Shown in pieces: positions 14,201-21,379 of a stretch of DNA of 21,379 nt. Origin of the DNA: Acidobacteriota bacterium (GTDB lineage: Bacteria > Acidobacteriota > Thermoanaerobaculia > Thermoanaerobaculales > Sulfomarinibacteraceae); the NCBI GenBank assembly GCA_030637805.1, contig DAOWFV010000186.1, positions 1 to 21,379 on the forward strand, given 5' to 3'. Under the pieces are notes generated by a model, which saw only the letters and a list, made by a program, of their open reading frames with translations, was not told the DNA's origin and did not search any database. The first letter of the stretch is position 1. Every line of letters begins with the position of its first letter. The translations under genes were made by a program, and so were the position numbers.

Positions 14201-14229
14201 CATTGGGCCCCACAGAGGCTGGAGGAAGA

Positions 14230-14850
14230 GTGATTCTCGAAATCGATCCCGTCGAGCCGGAGGAGTGGCTCGTGGCGCGCGCGGCGCAGGTACTGAGCGG
14301 CGGTGGGATCGTGGTCATTCCGACGGACACGGTCTACGGCATCGCATGCGGCATCAACCACCACCGGGCCATCCGCCGCATCTACACCCTCAAGGAGATG
14401 GACGCCAAGAAACCTCTGTCGATTCTCGTCAGCGACATGGGCACTGTTGGGCGCTACGCCAAGGGGGTGTCGACGCCATCCTTCCGGCTCATGAAACGGG
14501 TCCTCCCGGGGGCCTACACCTTCATCTTCGAGGCCACCCCGGAGGTGCCCAAGCTCATGCTCCGAAAACGCCGAACGATCGGTGTACGCATGCCGGCAAA
14601 CCCCATCGCCCTCGCCCTGCTGGCCGAGCTTGACGAGCCCCTCCTCAGCACCTCGATACGCGACCCCGACCATGATTTCGTCAACGACCCCGACGAGATT
14701 GAACGCACCCTCGGCGGAGGAGTCGACCTGGTGATCGACGGTGGGATCCTCCTGCCCGTGCCTTCCACCGTAGTCGATCTCTCCGGCGACGACCCGATCC
14801 TGATTCGTGACGGCAAGGGCGACGTTGAGGCCTTGGAACTCTTCGACTGA
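14230..14850 (+). CDS. yciO: YciO/YrdC/Sua5-family protein (threonylcarbamoyl-AMP synthase-like)
   Basis: A 206-aa protein, the same length as E. coli YciO. The Sua5/YrdC nucleotide-binding fold is seen in GGIVVIPTDTVYGIAC (about 26-41), LKEMDAKKPLSILVSD (56-71), LPGAYTFIFEAT (90-102), RRTIGVRMP (116-125) and LLSTSIRDPD (139-148). The PGAYTFI and STS variants and the lack of a Sua5 C-domain favour the YciO branch over TsaC. TsaC/Sua5 makes threonylcarbamoyl-AMP for t6A37 tRNA modification; YciO proteins are close homologues whose activity in that role is weaker or debated. GTG 14230 is chosen because GGAGG lies 4 nt upstream (14221-14225); the frame is open to 14077 through the heptamer array, which would add non-family residues. 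Its own promoter lies just upstream. Confidence 0.88.
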   Translation: MILEIDPVEPEEWLVARAAQVLSGGGIVVIPTDTVYGIACGINHHRAIRRIYTLKEMDAKKPLSILVSDMGTVGRYAKGVSTPSFRLMKRVLPGAYTFIFEATPEVPKLMLRKRRTIGVRMPANPIALALLAELDEPLLSTSIRDPDHDFVNDPDEIERTLGGGVDLVIDGGILLPVPSTVVDLSGDDPILIRDGKGDVEALELFD

Positions 14851-14893
14851 GATCTGTTGCGAAGCGCGACCGTCCCGCCCCGCAGTCGAATAG

Positions 14894-14990
14894 AATTCTC
14901 AATTTTGAATTACCCTTCCCGCCTTTGGCCTATTCTGGGCCACGAGGGAATCGAAAACTGAGAATTGAGAATTTAGAATTGAGAATTGGG
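14894..14990. repeat. Heptamer element C (AATTCTC / AATTGAG inverted pair)
   Basis: The left array 14894-14911 is AATTCTC, AATTTTG, AATT. After a 43-nt centre with a small TGGCC...GGCCA dyad, the right array 14955-14990 runs AATTGAG, AATTTAG, AATTGAG, AATTGGG. The arms are inverted relative to each other, total 97 nt, nearly the same size and spacing as element B. It lies in the convergent gap between the YciO gene and the glycosyltransferase gene, where it could also act at transcript ends. Confidence 0.87.
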
Positions 14991-15046
14991 AACCGTGCTT
15001 GAGCGCCTCCCCGGCATCGGATTTCACTGCCACGGATTCCGAGGAA

Positions 15047-16216
15047 TTACCCGCCGGCCGCGGTGGTGACAGCCTCACGAATGCTCTCCGCAACCCGCTC
15101 CGGATGGTAAACGCGGCGCCACAGGGCGTGGCCACGCTCGCCCAGATCGAGGGCTGCCTCCGGATCCCGGCAGAGGCGTGCAAGCGTCTCGACCCACTCG
15201 TCGGCAGACCCGGCCGCCGCCACCGCGGCCGGTTCTTCGAGGCCCGCCGCGGCCCACGGGTCGGCCACTACCGGCAAGCCGGCGGCCATCGCTTCGAGAG
15301 CCTTCATGGGTACACCCGAGCCGCTACTCATGGGCGCGATCGCCACTCGAGCCAGGGCCAGAAAGGCCCCGAGGTCCGGAACGTCCGCGTGAACCTCGAC
15401 TCCCGGCAGGCGGGCAAGCCTGCGAACGTCCGTGGCCGGGCGCGCACCCGCGAGGACCCACCGGGCCCGGGGGACGCGGCGGCGCAGCTCGGGCCATACC
15501 TCTCGGGCGAACCACAGGGCGCCGCGCACCGTGGGGCGGTAACCCAGGTTTCCCGACAACAGCACCACCGGCGCCGCCGATGAATCGGCGCGGCTCGAGG
15601 TCTCGCGCCCCGCCACCGGTACCACCCTCCCCTTCTTCCCCGACACACCGAGCGCAGCGAGGTCTCGTTGCGAAACCGCGGTGGTCAGCCGCGCCGCCTC
15701 GACCAGAGTCGCCTCCAATCGCCGGCAGCGAGCCGCCTCGCTCCGCAGGGCGGGCCGAAACGGCGGCACGGCGGTCTCCGCCGCGCGTTCGAAGTGGAGG
15801 CCCATGGCGTCGATGGCGTCAAAGACCAGAGGGGTCGAGGGCGCCGCCTCGCGCGCCACCTCAGCCGCCCATGCGCAACGCACCATCTGCACCACCACAA
15901 CATCCGGCCTCCACTCTGACACCGTTGCCGCCACCGTCCGGCGGGCGGTTCCTACGTCGTAGAGGCCCTCCTGGAGGGGCCGGCCGGTGACCAGCGCCCG
16001 CAGCAGGCCCGCCCCTCGCGCCCGGGCCGACATCCGGTAGTGCCCGGCATCCGCTGGAATATCACCAGAAGAGCGGTGGCGGGGTTGCGGGCAGAGGAGA
16101 AGCGGATCGTGGTCGGCAAGGGCCTGTATCCACTCGAGGGTCCGCACCTGGTTGCCGCGCCAGGGCGGAAGAGGATAGCGGCTGGTGATCAGCAGGACGC
16201 GCATCGGGAAACTCAT
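15047..16216 (-). CDS. GT-B glycosyltransferase, family 4-like
   Basis: A 389-aa retaining-type glycosyltransferase. The N-domain opens with MRVLLITSRYPLPPWRGNQVR (residues 5 on), the donor/acceptor loop of sugar transferases of the Stp1/PEP-CTERM-system kind. The C-domain has VVLLSGNLGYRPTVRGALWF (about 215-235), a WVLAGARP strand and VAIAPMSSGSGVPMKALEAMAAGLPVVA (about 290-317), which holds the E-x7-E-like nucleotide-sugar motif. There is no signal peptide or membrane segment, so it is cytoplasmic or peripheral. It is the second gene after the DegT aminotransferase (12-nt gap) and probably adds a sugar, perhaps an amino sugar, to a surface glycan. ATG 16216 and ATG 16204 are both possible; neither has a good ribosome site, so it likely depends on coupling. 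Confidence 0.83.
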   Translation of the reverse strand: MSFPMRVLLITSRYPLPPWRGNQVRTLEWIQALADHDPLLLCPQPRHRSSGDIPADAGHYRMSARARGAGLLRALVTGRPLQEGLYDVGTARRTVAATVSEWRPDVVVVQMVRCAWAAEVAREAAPSTPLVFDAIDAMGLHFERAAETAVPPFRPALRSEAARCRRLEATLVEAARLTTAVSQRDLAALGVSGKKGRVVPVAGRETSSRADSSAAPVVLLSGNLGYRPTVRGALWFAREVWPELRRRVPRARWVLAGARPATDVRRLARLPGVEVHADVPDLGAFLALARVAIAPMSSGSGVPMKALEAMAAGLPVVADPWAAAGLEEPAAVAAAGSADEWVETLARLCRDPEAALDLGERGHALWRRVYHPERVAESIREAVTTAAGG

Positions 16217-16228
16217 GGATAGTACGGG

Positions 16229-17338
16229 TTAGGAACGGTAGAACTCCGCGATCACGGCCACGACCTCCTCCTGCTCCGTCTCGGTCAGCTCGGGGAAGAC
16301 CGGGAGGGCCAGGACCTCGCGGCTGGCTTTCTCAGCCACCGGGAATTGGCCCGAGACATGGCCCAGGTCGGCAAAGCACGGCTGAAGGTGGAGGGGCAGC
16401 GGATAGTAAACGGCGGCGCCGATCTCCCGCTCGCCCAAAAAGGAGCGCAGCTCGTCGCGCCGCGGAACCCGTACCACAAACTGGTTGAAGGTGTGACCCC
16501 GCCCGGCCAGTGCCTCCGGAAGCTCCACCGTGCCGTCGAGACCGGCCTGGCCGAAAAGACGCCGGTAGCGATCGGCGTTGGCGCGGCGGCCCTCGATCCA
16601 GCCGACGACGTGCGGAAGCTTGACACGCAGGACCGCTGCCTGCAGTGCGTCGAGACGGAAGTTCCCACCGACGATCGGGTGCTCGTAAGGACCGGACTGC
16701 CCGTGCATTCGCAGCTCACGCAGGCTGGCGGCCAAGTCGTCATCGTCGGTCGTAATGAGGCCGCCGTCTCCGAAGCCGCCGAGGTTCTTCGAAGGGAAGA
16801 AGGAAAACGCCCCCACGCCCCCGATGGAGCCCACCGGCCTGCCGTTGAAATCGGCGCCCCACGCCTGGGCGCAGTCCTCGACCACCGGCACCCCGGCGGC
16901 GGCCTCAACGACGGCGTCCATGTCCGCCGACTGTCCGAAGAGGTGGACCGGCATCACCGCTCGGGTGCGGGCTGTAACGCGATCCCGCAGTTGCTGCGGA
17001 TCGATGCAGTAGTCCACCGGGTCGACATCCACGAAGACCGGCCGCGCCCCGAGCCGGGCCACTACGCCGGCGGAGGCGAAGAAGGTGAAGGTGGGGACCA
17101 CCACCTCGTCGCCGGCTCCGACGCCGAGGGCCATCAGGGCGGCGAGTAGGGCATCGGTGCCCGAGGTGACGCCGACGGCGTGGACGGCGCCGAGGGCCGC
17201 AGCGGCCTCACGCTCGAAGTCCTCCACCTCGGCGCCCATGATGAACCGTTGCGAGTCGCAGACGCGGTCGATCGCCTGCCGGAACTCCTCGCGGAGCGGC
17301 GCGAACTGGCGGGTCAGGTCGAGCAGGGGAACGGACAT
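16229..17338 (-). CDS. DegT/DnrJ/EryC1-family sugar aminotransferase
   Basis: A PLP-dependent aminotransferase of 369 aa acting on a nucleotide-linked keto-sugar. Marks are SGTDALLAALMALGVGAGDEV (59-79, PLP phosphate loop), VMPVHLFGQSADMD (128-141), the PLP-ring aspartate in VVEDCAQAWGA (Asp155) and the Schiff-base lysine in FSFFPSKNLGGFGDGG (Lys184). The C-terminus carries GHTFNQFVVRV and GAAVYYPLPLH. Closest in feel to WbpE-type enzymes that make 3-amino-hexuronates; an ArnB-like 4-amino-pentose role is the alternative, and adjacent UDP-glucose dehydrogenase fits either. ATG 17338 has GGAG 6 nt upstream. The frame is open 78 codons further, but that stretch translates heptamer repeats and is not coding. 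Confidence 0.92.
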   Translation of the reverse strand: MSVPLLDLTRQFAPLREEFRQAIDRVCDSQRFIMGAEVEDFEREAAAALGAVHAVGVTSGTDALLAALMALGVGAGDEVVVPTFTFFASAGVVARLGARPVFVDVDPVDYCIDPQQLRDRVTARTRAVMPVHLFGQSADMDAVVEAAAGVPVVEDCAQAWGADFNGRPVGSIGGVGAFSFFPSKNLGGFGDGGLITTDDDDLAASLRELRMHGQSGPYEHPIVGGNFRLDALQAAVLRVKLPHVVGWIEGRRANADRYRRLFGQAGLDGTVELPEALAGRGHTFNQFVVRVPRRDELRSFLGEREIGAAVYYPLPLHLQPCFADLGHVSGQFPVAEKASREVLALPVFPELTETEQEEVVAVIAEFYRS

Positions 17339-17380
17339 TGTCGGCTCCTTCGGTGGCGGTAGCCGAGGACAGAGTACTTT

Positions 17381-17597
<217 letters not shown>

Positions 17598-17650
17598 CAT
17601 CCCTCTTTGCTACCATTCCAGAGCGGCCACGAGTCGCTGAAGGAGCGGGA

Positions 17651-18973
17651 ATGCACATCTGCGTTGTGGGAACCGGGTACGTGGGGCTAGTCACCGGAGC
17701 CTGTCTGGCTGACTTCGGCATCAGCGTCACCTGTGTGGACAATGATGAGGCCAAGATCGCCAAGCTCCTCGACGGGGAGATCCCCATCTACGAGCCCGGC
17801 CTCGATTCCCTGGTCGAAAAAAACGCCAAGGCCGGGCGCCTCCACTTTGCCACCGAGCTCGCGCCGGCGATCCAGAACGCGCTCGCCATCTTCATCGCGG
17901 TCGGGACGCCACCAAAGAACGATGGTTCGGCCGACCTGTCGTACGTGGTCCAAGTAGCGGAGTCCATCGCCGACAACCTCACTGGTTACAAGGTGGTGGT
18001 CACCAAATCGACGGTCCCCATCGGCACGGGCCAGCTGATCGAGAAGATCATCTCGGAACGCACCAATGGATCGCACCCGTTTTCCGTGGTCTCCAACCCG
18101 GAGTTCCTGCGCGAAGGCTCGGCGATCGAGGACTTCATGCGGCCCGATCGGGTCGTGATCGGCGCCCGCGATCCGCAGGCGATCGCGATCATGAAGGACA
18201 TCTACTCGCCGCTCTACCTCATCGAAACGCCGTTCGTCATCACCAACGTCGAGTCCTCGGAGCTCATCAAGTACGCCTCAAACGCGTTCCTCGCCACCAA
18301 GATCACCTTTATCAACGAGGTCGCCGAGCTCTGCGAGCGGCTGGGAGCCGACGTCCACCACGTGGCCAGGGGCATGGGTCTCGACAAGCGTATCGGGCCC
18401 AAGTTCCTGCACCCCGGCCCGGGCTACGGGGGTTCCTGCTTCCCCAAGGACACCCAGGCTATGACCGAGATCGCCCGTGATGCCGGTCGGCCGTTCAAGA
18501 TCGTCGAGACCGTGGTGGAGGTGAACGAAAAGATCAAGGCAGGGCTCATCGACCGGGTCCGCTCGGCGGTCGGTGACAGCCTCTCCGGCAAAACCGTGGC
18601 CGTTCTCGGTCTCAGTTTCAAACCCGAAACGGACGACATGCGAGAGTCGCCAGCGATCCCTCTCGTGGAGACTTTGGTGGCGGACGGCGCCAGGATCCGG
18701 GCCTTTGATCCAGTGGCGATGGAAAGTGCGAGAGCGCTGCTGCCTCCCGAGGTCGAGTACTGCTCCGACTCCTACGACGCCGTGGAAGGCGCCGACGCCA
18801 TGGTCATCGTCACCGAGTGGAACGAGTTCCGCTCCCTCGACATGGAGCGCATCCGCAGCTCTCTGAAGAAGGCAGTGGTGGTTGATCTGCGAAACGTCTA
18901 CAAGCCGGATAAGATGCGGGAGCAGGGTTTCGACTACCACAGCATCGGACGCTCAGCCAAAGACTTGCCATGA
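17651..18973 (+). CDS. ugd: UDP-glucose 6-dehydrogenase
   Basis: Oxidises UDP-glucose to UDP-glucuronate with two NAD+, supplying acidic sugar donor for surface polysaccharide. 440 aa, usual length. The NAD motif GTGYVGLVTG is at residues 8-17, IPIYEPGLD follows, TKSTVPIGTG (about 118-127) and NPEFLREGSA mark the substrate domain, and the catalytic cysteine is Cys263 in GYGGSCFPKD. The C-terminal nucleotide domain has VLGLSFKPETDDMRESPA. ATG 17651 has AGGAG 5 nt upstream. Divergent from the aminotransferase-glycosyltransferase pair, so the three genes plausibly serve one glycan. A family member acting on UDP-N-acetyl sugars (WbpA/WecC type) cannot be fully excluded, but the motif set favours UDP-glucose. 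The stop codon forms the first bases of a downstream hairpin. Confidence 0.95.
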   Translation: MHICVVGTGYVGLVTGACLADFGISVTCVDNDEAKIAKLLDGEIPIYEPGLDSLVEKNAKAGRLHFATELAPAIQNALAIFIAVGTPPKNDGSADLSYVVQVAESIADNLTGYKVVVTKSTVPIGTGQLIEKIISERTNGSHPFSVVSNPEFLREGSAIEDFMRPDRVVIGARDPQAIAIMKDIYSPLYLIETPFVITNVESSELIKYASNAFLATKITFINEVAELCERLGADVHHVARGMGLDKRIGPKFLHPGPGYGGSCFPKDTQAMTEIARDAGRPFKIVETVVEVNEKIKAGLIDRVRSAVGDSLSGKTVAVLGLSFKPETDDMRESPAIPLVETLVADGARIRAFDPVAMESARALLPPEVEYCSDSYDAVEGADAMVIVTEWNEFRSLDMERIRSSLKKAVVVDLRNVYKPDKMREQGFDYHSIGRSAKDLP

Positions 18974-19023
18974 GGACTGAGCTAGTCAGTCCTCAGTTTT
19001 GAGTTTTGAGTTTTGAGTTTTTA
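18971..19023 (+). terminator. Intrinsic-type terminator of ugd using the heptamer array as T-tract
   Basis: TGAGGACTGA (18971-18980) pairs perfectly with TCAGTCCTCA (18986-18995) around the loop GCTAG, and the hairpin begins at the ugd stop codon itself. It is directly followed by GTTTTGA units (18996 on), giving an interrupted T-rich tract. This is the most terminator-like structure in the window. Confidence 0.6.
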
Positions 19024-19221
19024 GTTCGGGCAAGGGCGCGCTGACCGGACGCGAAGAAGAAGTTGGAATTCGGAATTATGGGCGCGCTGAGGCGACGAGG
19101 GTATTGGTACCTTTTCCCCGCGTTTGGGCACGTAATTTCGGGAGTGCCCTCCTCACCGCCAGAACGCCGATAGAAAGGGCGCAAGTAACTCAAAACTCAA
19201 AACTAAGAACTCAAAACTCAA
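18996..19221. repeat. Heptamer element D (GTTTTGA / AACTCAA inverted pair)
   Basis: The left array 18996-19026 is GTTTTGA x3, GTTTTTA and GTT. The right array 19187-19221 is exactly five 7-bp units: AACTCAA x2, AACTAAG, AACTCAA x2, inverted relative to the left. The 160-nt centre holds the 18-nt motif shared with 4292-4309 (at 19034-19051), an 11-nt partial repeat of it (19080-19090), two GGAATTC-type units (19065-19078) and a GGGCAC...GTGCCC dyad (19126-19149). It occupies most of the 347-nt gap between ugd and the S4 gene; 19222-19320 shows nothing clear. Confidence 0.9.
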
Positions 19222-19320
19222 CCCAGTTGCCTCTTTCCCCCAAGCCCCTCCAATTTCCTTCACCTCTTCATCGGCCACGAAAACTTGATCGTCTGCGTCC
19301 GACGCACCACACTGTCATAG

Positions 19321-19722
19321 ATGACTGACCTGGATGCCGTCCGTCTCGACATCTGGCTCGACGTGGCCTGCCTCTTCAAAACCCGTTCGCAGGCGCAGAC
19401 CGCCTGCCAGAGGGGACGGGTGGAGGTCAACGGTGACCGCGGGAAGCCGCACCGCGCCATCCGGCGCGGCGACACCATCCGTATCCAGATACCAGGTGGG
19501 TTGTACCGCCTGGTCGAGGTCGTGGGGCTCGAGGGCACAAATGTCTCGAGGGCGCGCGCTCGCGAGCTCTACACTGATCACACGCCGGCCCCGACCCCAG
19601 AGGAGCTCGAGCTCCGGCGTATGCAACGTCTTTCTGCGCCGCCGCGCCGCCCCCGCGGGGCCGGCGCGCCGAAGAAGCGCGAACGTCGAAACCTCCGCCG
19701 CCTCAAGGAGGGGTTGGACTAG
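19321..19722 (+). CDS. S4-domain RNA-binding protein (Hsp15-like)
   Basis: A 133-aa protein. Residues about 8-65 form an S4 domain: VRLDIWLDVACLFKTRSQAQ, CQRGRVEVNG, then RRGDTIRIQIPG. The C-terminal third is rich in R, K and P (PPRRPRGAGAPKKRERRN), as expected for a ribosome- or RNA-contacting tail. This resembles Hsp15/HslR, which recycles stalled 50S subunits carrying nascent chains, though other small S4 proteins (RqcH partner RqcP) share the fold. ATG 19321 is the first possible start; there is no ribosome site in front of it, so the start or translation mode is uncertain. It is followed within 84 nt by the deaminase gene. Confidence 0.82.
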   Translation: MTDLDAVRLDIWLDVACLFKTRSQAQTACQRGRVEVNGDRGKPHRAIRRGDTIRIQIPGGLYRLVEVVGLEGTNVSRARARELYTDHTPAPTPEELELRRMQRLSAPPRRPRGAGAPKKRERRNLRRLKEGLD

Positions 19723-19741
19723 ACATCTTCTTCGGTAGAAT
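19714..19741 (+). promoter_or_regulatory. Candidate promoter of the deaminase gene
   Basis: TTGGAC (19714-19719) and TAGAAT (19736-19741) are 16 bp apart. The -10 matches 5 of 6 consensus bases and continues as TAGAATGCTGC, the same 11-mer found at the hbd promoter. The -35 is weak and lies in the end of the S4 gene. Confidence 0.4.
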
Positions 19742-19805
19742 GCTGCGATGCGATTACGCGGCTCGGCTACCGGTAACGCCGGGGTCGGGTGCTTGGAGGT
19801 TTTCG

Positions 19806-21131
19806 ATGAGTCAAGAGGCCACCTGGGACATGCTGGTCCTCGGCGGTACCGTCCTCACCATGGAGCCGGGCAGCGAGCCCATAGCCAACGGTGCGGTCGC
19901 TGTCGCCGACGGCCACGTCGCGGCGGTGGGCCCGGCGGAGGAGTTGCTCGAGTTGGCCCCCACCGGCGAGGTTCTCAACGCCGGCAACTGCCTGGTCTTG
20001 CCGGGCCTCGTCAATACACACGCTCACCTGGCGATGACCCTTCTGCGCGGGCTTGCCGACGATCTTCCGTTGATGGAGTGGCTGGAGAATCACATTTGGC
20101 CGGCCGAACGTGAGCACATGACCCGCGAGACGGTGCGCCTCGGCACCGAGCTCGCGGTGGCCGAGCAGCTTCTCGCCGGCGTCACCACCACCGCCGATAT
20201 GTACTTCTTCGGAGACGAGGTCAGCGCCGTCCTCGCCGAGGCCGGCATGCGCGGCGTGGTCGCCGAATCCCTCATCGACTTCCCGACACCCCGATGCGCC
20301 ACGCCCGAGGAGATGCTCGAGAAACAGAGGGAACTGTTGGAGGCTTACAGGGACCACCCTCTGATCACCCCCTCCGTGGCCGCCCACGCCCCCTACAGTG
20401 TGTGCGCCGCCAACTTGGTCAAGGAAGCCGAGCTCGCCGAGGATTTCGAGGTTCCCATGCAGATCCACTTGTCCGAGACGTCCTGGGAGGTTGAGAACCT
20501 CTTGCAGGAAAAAGGTCTCTCTCCGGTGGCTTATCTCGCCGATCTCGGCGTCCTCTCGGAGCGAACGGTTGCCGCCCACTGCGTCCACGTCTCGACCGAG
20601 GACATCGGGCTCCTCGCCGATTTCGAGGCGGGGGTCTCGCACAACCCGGTAAGCAATCTCAAACTCGCCTCCGGGGTCTCGCCGGTGCCACAGATGGTCG
20701 CGCGAGGGGTCAAGCTCGGCCTGGGTACCGACGGCGCAGCGTCCAACAACACCCTCGACCTGCTGCGGGACATGCAGCTCTCCGCCCTGCTCCACAAGGT
20801 AATCAACCAGGACGCCACCACCCTGCCCGCCCGCACGATGCTCGAGATGGTCACCGTCTCCGGGGCGCGGGTCCTGGGCCTCGAGAAGAAGATCGGCACC
20901 CTTGCCGAGGGGCGTGAGGCCGACCTGATCTGCATCTCGGTGAATGAACCCCACAGCGTACCGATGTATGACCCCTCCTCCCACCTCGTCTTCGCCGCTC
21001 GCTCCGCCGACGTGCGCCACGTGATGGTTCGCGGCAGGGTGTTGGTCCGAGATCGGGAGCTGCTCACACTCGACCAGGAGCGTATCGAGGCGCAGGCGCG
21101 CGAGTTCTCCGAGACCATCCGCAGCGATTAA
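19806..21131 (+). CDS. mtaD: 5-methylthioadenosine/S-adenosylhomocysteine deaminase
   Basis: A metal-dependent amidohydrolase of 441 aa. It most likely deaminates MTA or SAH to the inosine forms, feeding methionine or SAM-cycle salvage in the cytoplasm. Metal ligands are visible as NTHAHL (His72, His74), His221 in QIHLSET and Asp309 in GTDGAASNN; VAAHAPYS (about 191-198) and AAHCVH (256-261) carry further active-site histidines. An N-terminal urease-like beta domain (LVLGGTVLTMEPG) is completed by the C-terminal strands. The related families SsnA, guanine deaminase and TrzN/AtzA share this layout, so the substrate is inferred. ATG 19806 has GGAGG 6 nt upstream; the frame is open to 19740 without family likeness. 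The next gene starts 11 nt after its stop. Confidence 0.88.
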   Translation: MSQEATWDMLVLGGTVLTMEPGSEPIANGAVAVADGHVAAVGPAEELLELAPTGEVLNAGNCLVLPGLVNTHAHLAMTLLRGLADDLPLMEWLENHIWPAEREHMTRETVRLGTELAVAEQLLAGVTTTADMYFFGDEVSAVLAEAGMRGVVAESLIDFPTPRCATPEEMLEKQRELLEAYRDHPLITPSVAAHAPYSVCAANLVKEAELAEDFEVPMQIHLSETSWEVENLLQEKGLSPVAYLADLGVLSERTVAAHCVHVSTEDIGLLADFEAGVSHNPVSNLKLASGVSPVPQMVARGVKLGLGTDGAASNNTLDLLRDMQLSALLHKVINQDATTLPARTMLEMVTVSGARVLGLEKKIGTLAEGREADLICISVNEPHSVPMYDPSSHLVFAARSADVRHVMVRGRVLVRDRELLTLDQERIEAQAREFSETIRSD

Positions 21132-21142
21132 AGGAGGCGACA

Positions 21143-21379
21143 ATGCACATCGTTCCGAAGACCATCCTCGCAGCGACCGACTTCTCGGAGACCGCAGACC
21201 GGGCCGGGGCCCTCGCTCGTGACCTCGCGCGCCAGTTCGCGGCCGATCTCCACCTGCTTCACGTCATCGTCCTCCTCGAGGATCCCCACCTGGGGGAGGG
21301 GCATCGCGATCAGCTCGAGCAGCTCATCGCAGCCGGGGACGAGGCTCGCCGAGCGGTCCTCGAAGGCAGCCCCGAAGAA
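21143..21379 (+). CDS. Universal stress protein (UspA family), N-terminal part
   Basis: ATG 21143 follows AAGGAGG (21131-21137) with a 5-nt gap. The reading frame continues for 79 codons to the window edge, so the C-terminal half with the ATP-binding G-x2-G-x9-G(S/T) motif is not visible. The first strand and helix are typical of UspA: MHIVPKTILAATDFSETADR, then ALARDLARQFAADLHLLHVI. Usp proteins are small cytoplasmic dimers linked to survival under starvation or stress. The 11-nt distance to the deaminase stop suggests one transcript. Confidence 0.88.
   Translation, partial: MHIVPKTILAATDFSETADRAGALARDLARQFAADLHLLHVIVLLEDPHLGEGHRDQLEQLIAAGDEARRAVLEGSPEE

Noticed and set aside
18996..19221. 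Insertion sequence or MITE with target duplication
   Set aside because: There is no transposase, and I could not find matching short direct repeats just outside the arrays. The mobile-element idea is kept only as a question in the findings.
19767..21143. 458-aa open frame on the minus strand under the deaminase gene
   Set aside because: It is a shadow of the deaminase reading frame; its residue pattern is low-complexity and matches no family.

Overview
The window reads as chromosomal DNA of a GC-rich (by eye; not computed), Gram-negative-type bacterium. A KdsC-type Kdo-8-phosphate phosphatase implies LPS synthesis. A short UDP-sugar/glycosyltransferase group points to surface polysaccharide. 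Many starts are GTG with clear GGAGG-type ribosome sites. The gene mix and the AT-rich 7-bp intergenic repeats would fit an uncultured Acidobacteriota-like lineage, but that placement is a guess. I see no rRNA, tRNA, CRISPR array, transposase, integrase, phage gene or known defence locus.

Layout. 1-218: N-terminus of a membrane acyltransferase (minus), divergent from metG (326-2248, plus), with a 16-bp perfect inverted repeat between them. 2327-4178: a tight leftward operon kdsC-thyA-folA. 4500-7918: leftward pair of a TerB-like protein and a large secreted two-enzyme protein (phytase-like domain plus OB regions plus endonuclease/exonuclease/phosphatase domain), overlapping by 4 nt. 8074-10644: leuS, divergent from the TerB-like gene across a 37-bp palindrome. 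10816-11637: ferredoxin-NADP+ reductase, convergent with a rubrerythrin-like gene (11666-12136). 12398-12787: small membrane-anchored protein. 12910-13833: 3-hydroxybutyryl-CoA dehydrogenase. 14230-14850: YciO/Sua5-family protein. 15047-18973: surface-sugar group (GT4 glycosyltransferase and DegT aminotransferase leftward, UDP-glucose dehydrogenase rightward). 19321-19722: S4-domain protein. 19806-21379: MTA/SAH deaminase followed by a truncated universal stress protein.

The genes are mostly housekeeping. The unexpected part is the intergenic DNA. Six gaps carry arrays of 7-bp units (TTTTGAG, AATTCTC, GGAATTC, AGGTCTC types). In five gaps the arrays form inverted pairs around a 43-160 nt centre. 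The unit sequence differs from gap to gap, but the 7-bp period and the head-to-head layout are constant. Two copies 15 kb apart are identical over 32 nt in opposite orientation, so these look like dispersed elements and not chance local slippage. This is the best candidate here for an under-described system. Heptamer repeats are known in other bacteria (the STRR sequences of cyanobacteria), so the novelty would be the paired architecture.
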